Shown here in pieces: positions 63,598-64,000 of a stretch of DNA of 64,000 nt. How positions within the stretch are numbered: position 1 is the first letter of the stretch; each line of letters starts with the position of its first letter. This DNA is from Spirochaetales bacterium (GTDB taxonomy: Bacteria > Spirochaetota > Spirochaetia > JABMQR01): NCBI GenBank assembly GCA_018399255.1, contig JAGYPA010000015.1, forward strand, positions 1 through 64,000. The letters are read 5' to 3'. The notes below the pieces were generated by a model that was not told the origin of the DNA, ran no database searches, and saw nothing but the letters and a program-made list of their open reading frames with translations. The position numbers and the translations under genes were made by a program.

Positions 63598-64000
63598 ATG
63601 AACAGAATAGAGGACTTTATTGATACAAAACTTGACCCCGGGCAGATGGCTGCAGTGCAGGTCGATAGAAACGCAGTGGTATCCGCCGGGGCGGGTTCGG
63701 GTAAAACCACCGTGCTCTCATTCCGCTATCTTCGCCTGATTATCGAGGGAAAAGCGGGGGTTGATGAGATCCTGACCCTGACCTTTACCCGCAAAGCAGC
63801 TGCCGAGATGCATGAGCGTATTCACCGTCTGCTTGCAAGGAACAGTGAAAACCCGGTTGTCATGGAGCAGCTGCGTCAGTTTGATCGAGCTCATATATCG
63901 ACATTGGACAGCTTCTGCGCAAAGATTGTGAGAACAGATTGCCTGCGCTACGGCATACCGCGGGATTTTCGGCAGGATGATGATCAGTGCATGCGCATAG
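63598..64000 (+). CDS. addA: AddA/UvrD-type helicase-nuclease subunit, 5' part
   Basis: The first 134 codons of a UvrD/RecB-type helicase. Walker A is SAGAGSGKTTVLSFR near residues 29-43; ILTLTFTRKAAAEMHERIHR is motif Ia and STLDSFCAKIVR a following conserved segment. The ATG overlaps the addB stop. The frame is clean to the window end, where the gene is cut off. It may be intact although addB is broken. Confidence 0.9.
   Translation, partial: MNRIEDFIDTKLDPGQMAAVQVDRNAVVSAGAGSGKTTVLSFRYLRLIIEGKAGVDEILTLTFTRKAAAEMHERIHRLLARNSENPVVMEQLRQFDRAHISTLDSFCAKIVRTDCLRYGIPRDFRQDDDQCMRI

Larger units (their letters stand above)
60557..63601 (+). pseudogene. addB: AddB/RexB-like helicase-nuclease subunit gene, frameshifted
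   Basis: ATG 60557 with GGAGGAC opens 564 clean codons to a stop at 62248. The rest lies in other frames with breaks near 62226, 62395, 62620, 62865 and 62995. The final clean part (62996-63601) is the RecB-type nuclease: GRLDRAAVRG with LIDFKKS (the Asp and Lys of PD-(D/E)XK). Four Cys that would hold an iron-sulphur cluster are visible: one in RCRFFTNCPF and three in CANCRNRDIC. Normal AddB, with AddA, resects double-strand breaks. The stop overlaps the addA start as ATGA. Confidence 0.75.

Noticed and set aside
1-64000. tRNA, rRNA or prophage genes
   Set aside because: I scanned for T-loop and other RNA motifs and for phage structural genes and saw none. A short tRNA could still be missed without a covariance search.

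Overview
The window looks like chromosome of a free-living or host-associated spirochaete (Spirochaetota, probably near Spirochaeta/Treponema). This rests on the AAGSQE- and AAGQAES-type export signals of its solute-binding proteins, on GC content near 53% by eye, and on the gene content; it is an inference, not a database match. No rRNA, tRNA, prophage or CRISPR array was seen.

Layout. (1) 1-7.75 kb: a sugar ABC-transporter operon. The binding protein and first permease are intact. The second permease and the two enzymes behind it, a GH9-type and a GH20-type glycosidase, are broken by many frameshifts. The gene set suggests a lost chitin- or GlcNAc-oligosaccharide pathway. (2) 7.75-17.4 kb: a gene graveyard holding recognisable wrecks of a small membrane protein, DeoC, a Fic AMPylator, two toxin-antitoxin pairs (BrnT-like with its antitoxin, PIN with Phd/YefM), a short-chain dehydrogenase, an M20 amidohydrolase and an HExxH membrane protein. 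One intact gene, the purine permease azgA, survives here. A palindrome centred on GTGTCTGACACC occurs four times between 7.6 and 11.7 kb. (3) 17.4-20.1 kb: a small membrane protein, a membrane diguanylate cyclase and a PhnF-type repressor. (4) 20.1-31.5 kb: an apparently complete phosphonate operon, phnGHIJK-phnM-hexapeptide transferase-phnL-phnPP-phnD-phnC-phnE1-phnE2, covering C-P lyase, a PHP-type cyclic-phosphate phosphodiesterase and the ABC importer, closed by a strong terminator. (5) 31.5-38 kb: pseudogenes (secreted protein, HAD phosphatase, possible kinase) downstream of an intact Ugp-like ABC importer with its RpiR regulator. (6) 38-49 kb: an ADP-ribosylglycohydrolase, a Ca2+-type P-ATPase, a three-gene lipoprotein operon (LpoB-like, COG3014-like, LPP20-like), a dense cluster of inverted repeats with a GH31 remnant, and an acyl-CoA synthetase. 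(7) 49-64 kb: an interrupted HAD 5'-nucleotidase, adenine deaminase, a complete pyruvate dehydrogenase complex (aceE-aceF-lpdA), a GNAT acetyltransferase, a CPBP protease, and a frameshifted addB followed by the start of addA.

Two themes run through the window. First, gene decay is massive and uneven: whole catabolic and toxin modules are collapsing beside pristine operons. Second, short tandem repeats (8-21 bp units) occur about once every 4 kb. Inside reading frames their units are multiples of three (phnI, the Ca2+ ATPase, aceF, addB). Between genes they are often not, and several sit on or just after stop codons. The purine genes azgA (import) and ade (deamination) and the phosphonate operon form coherent intact functions.
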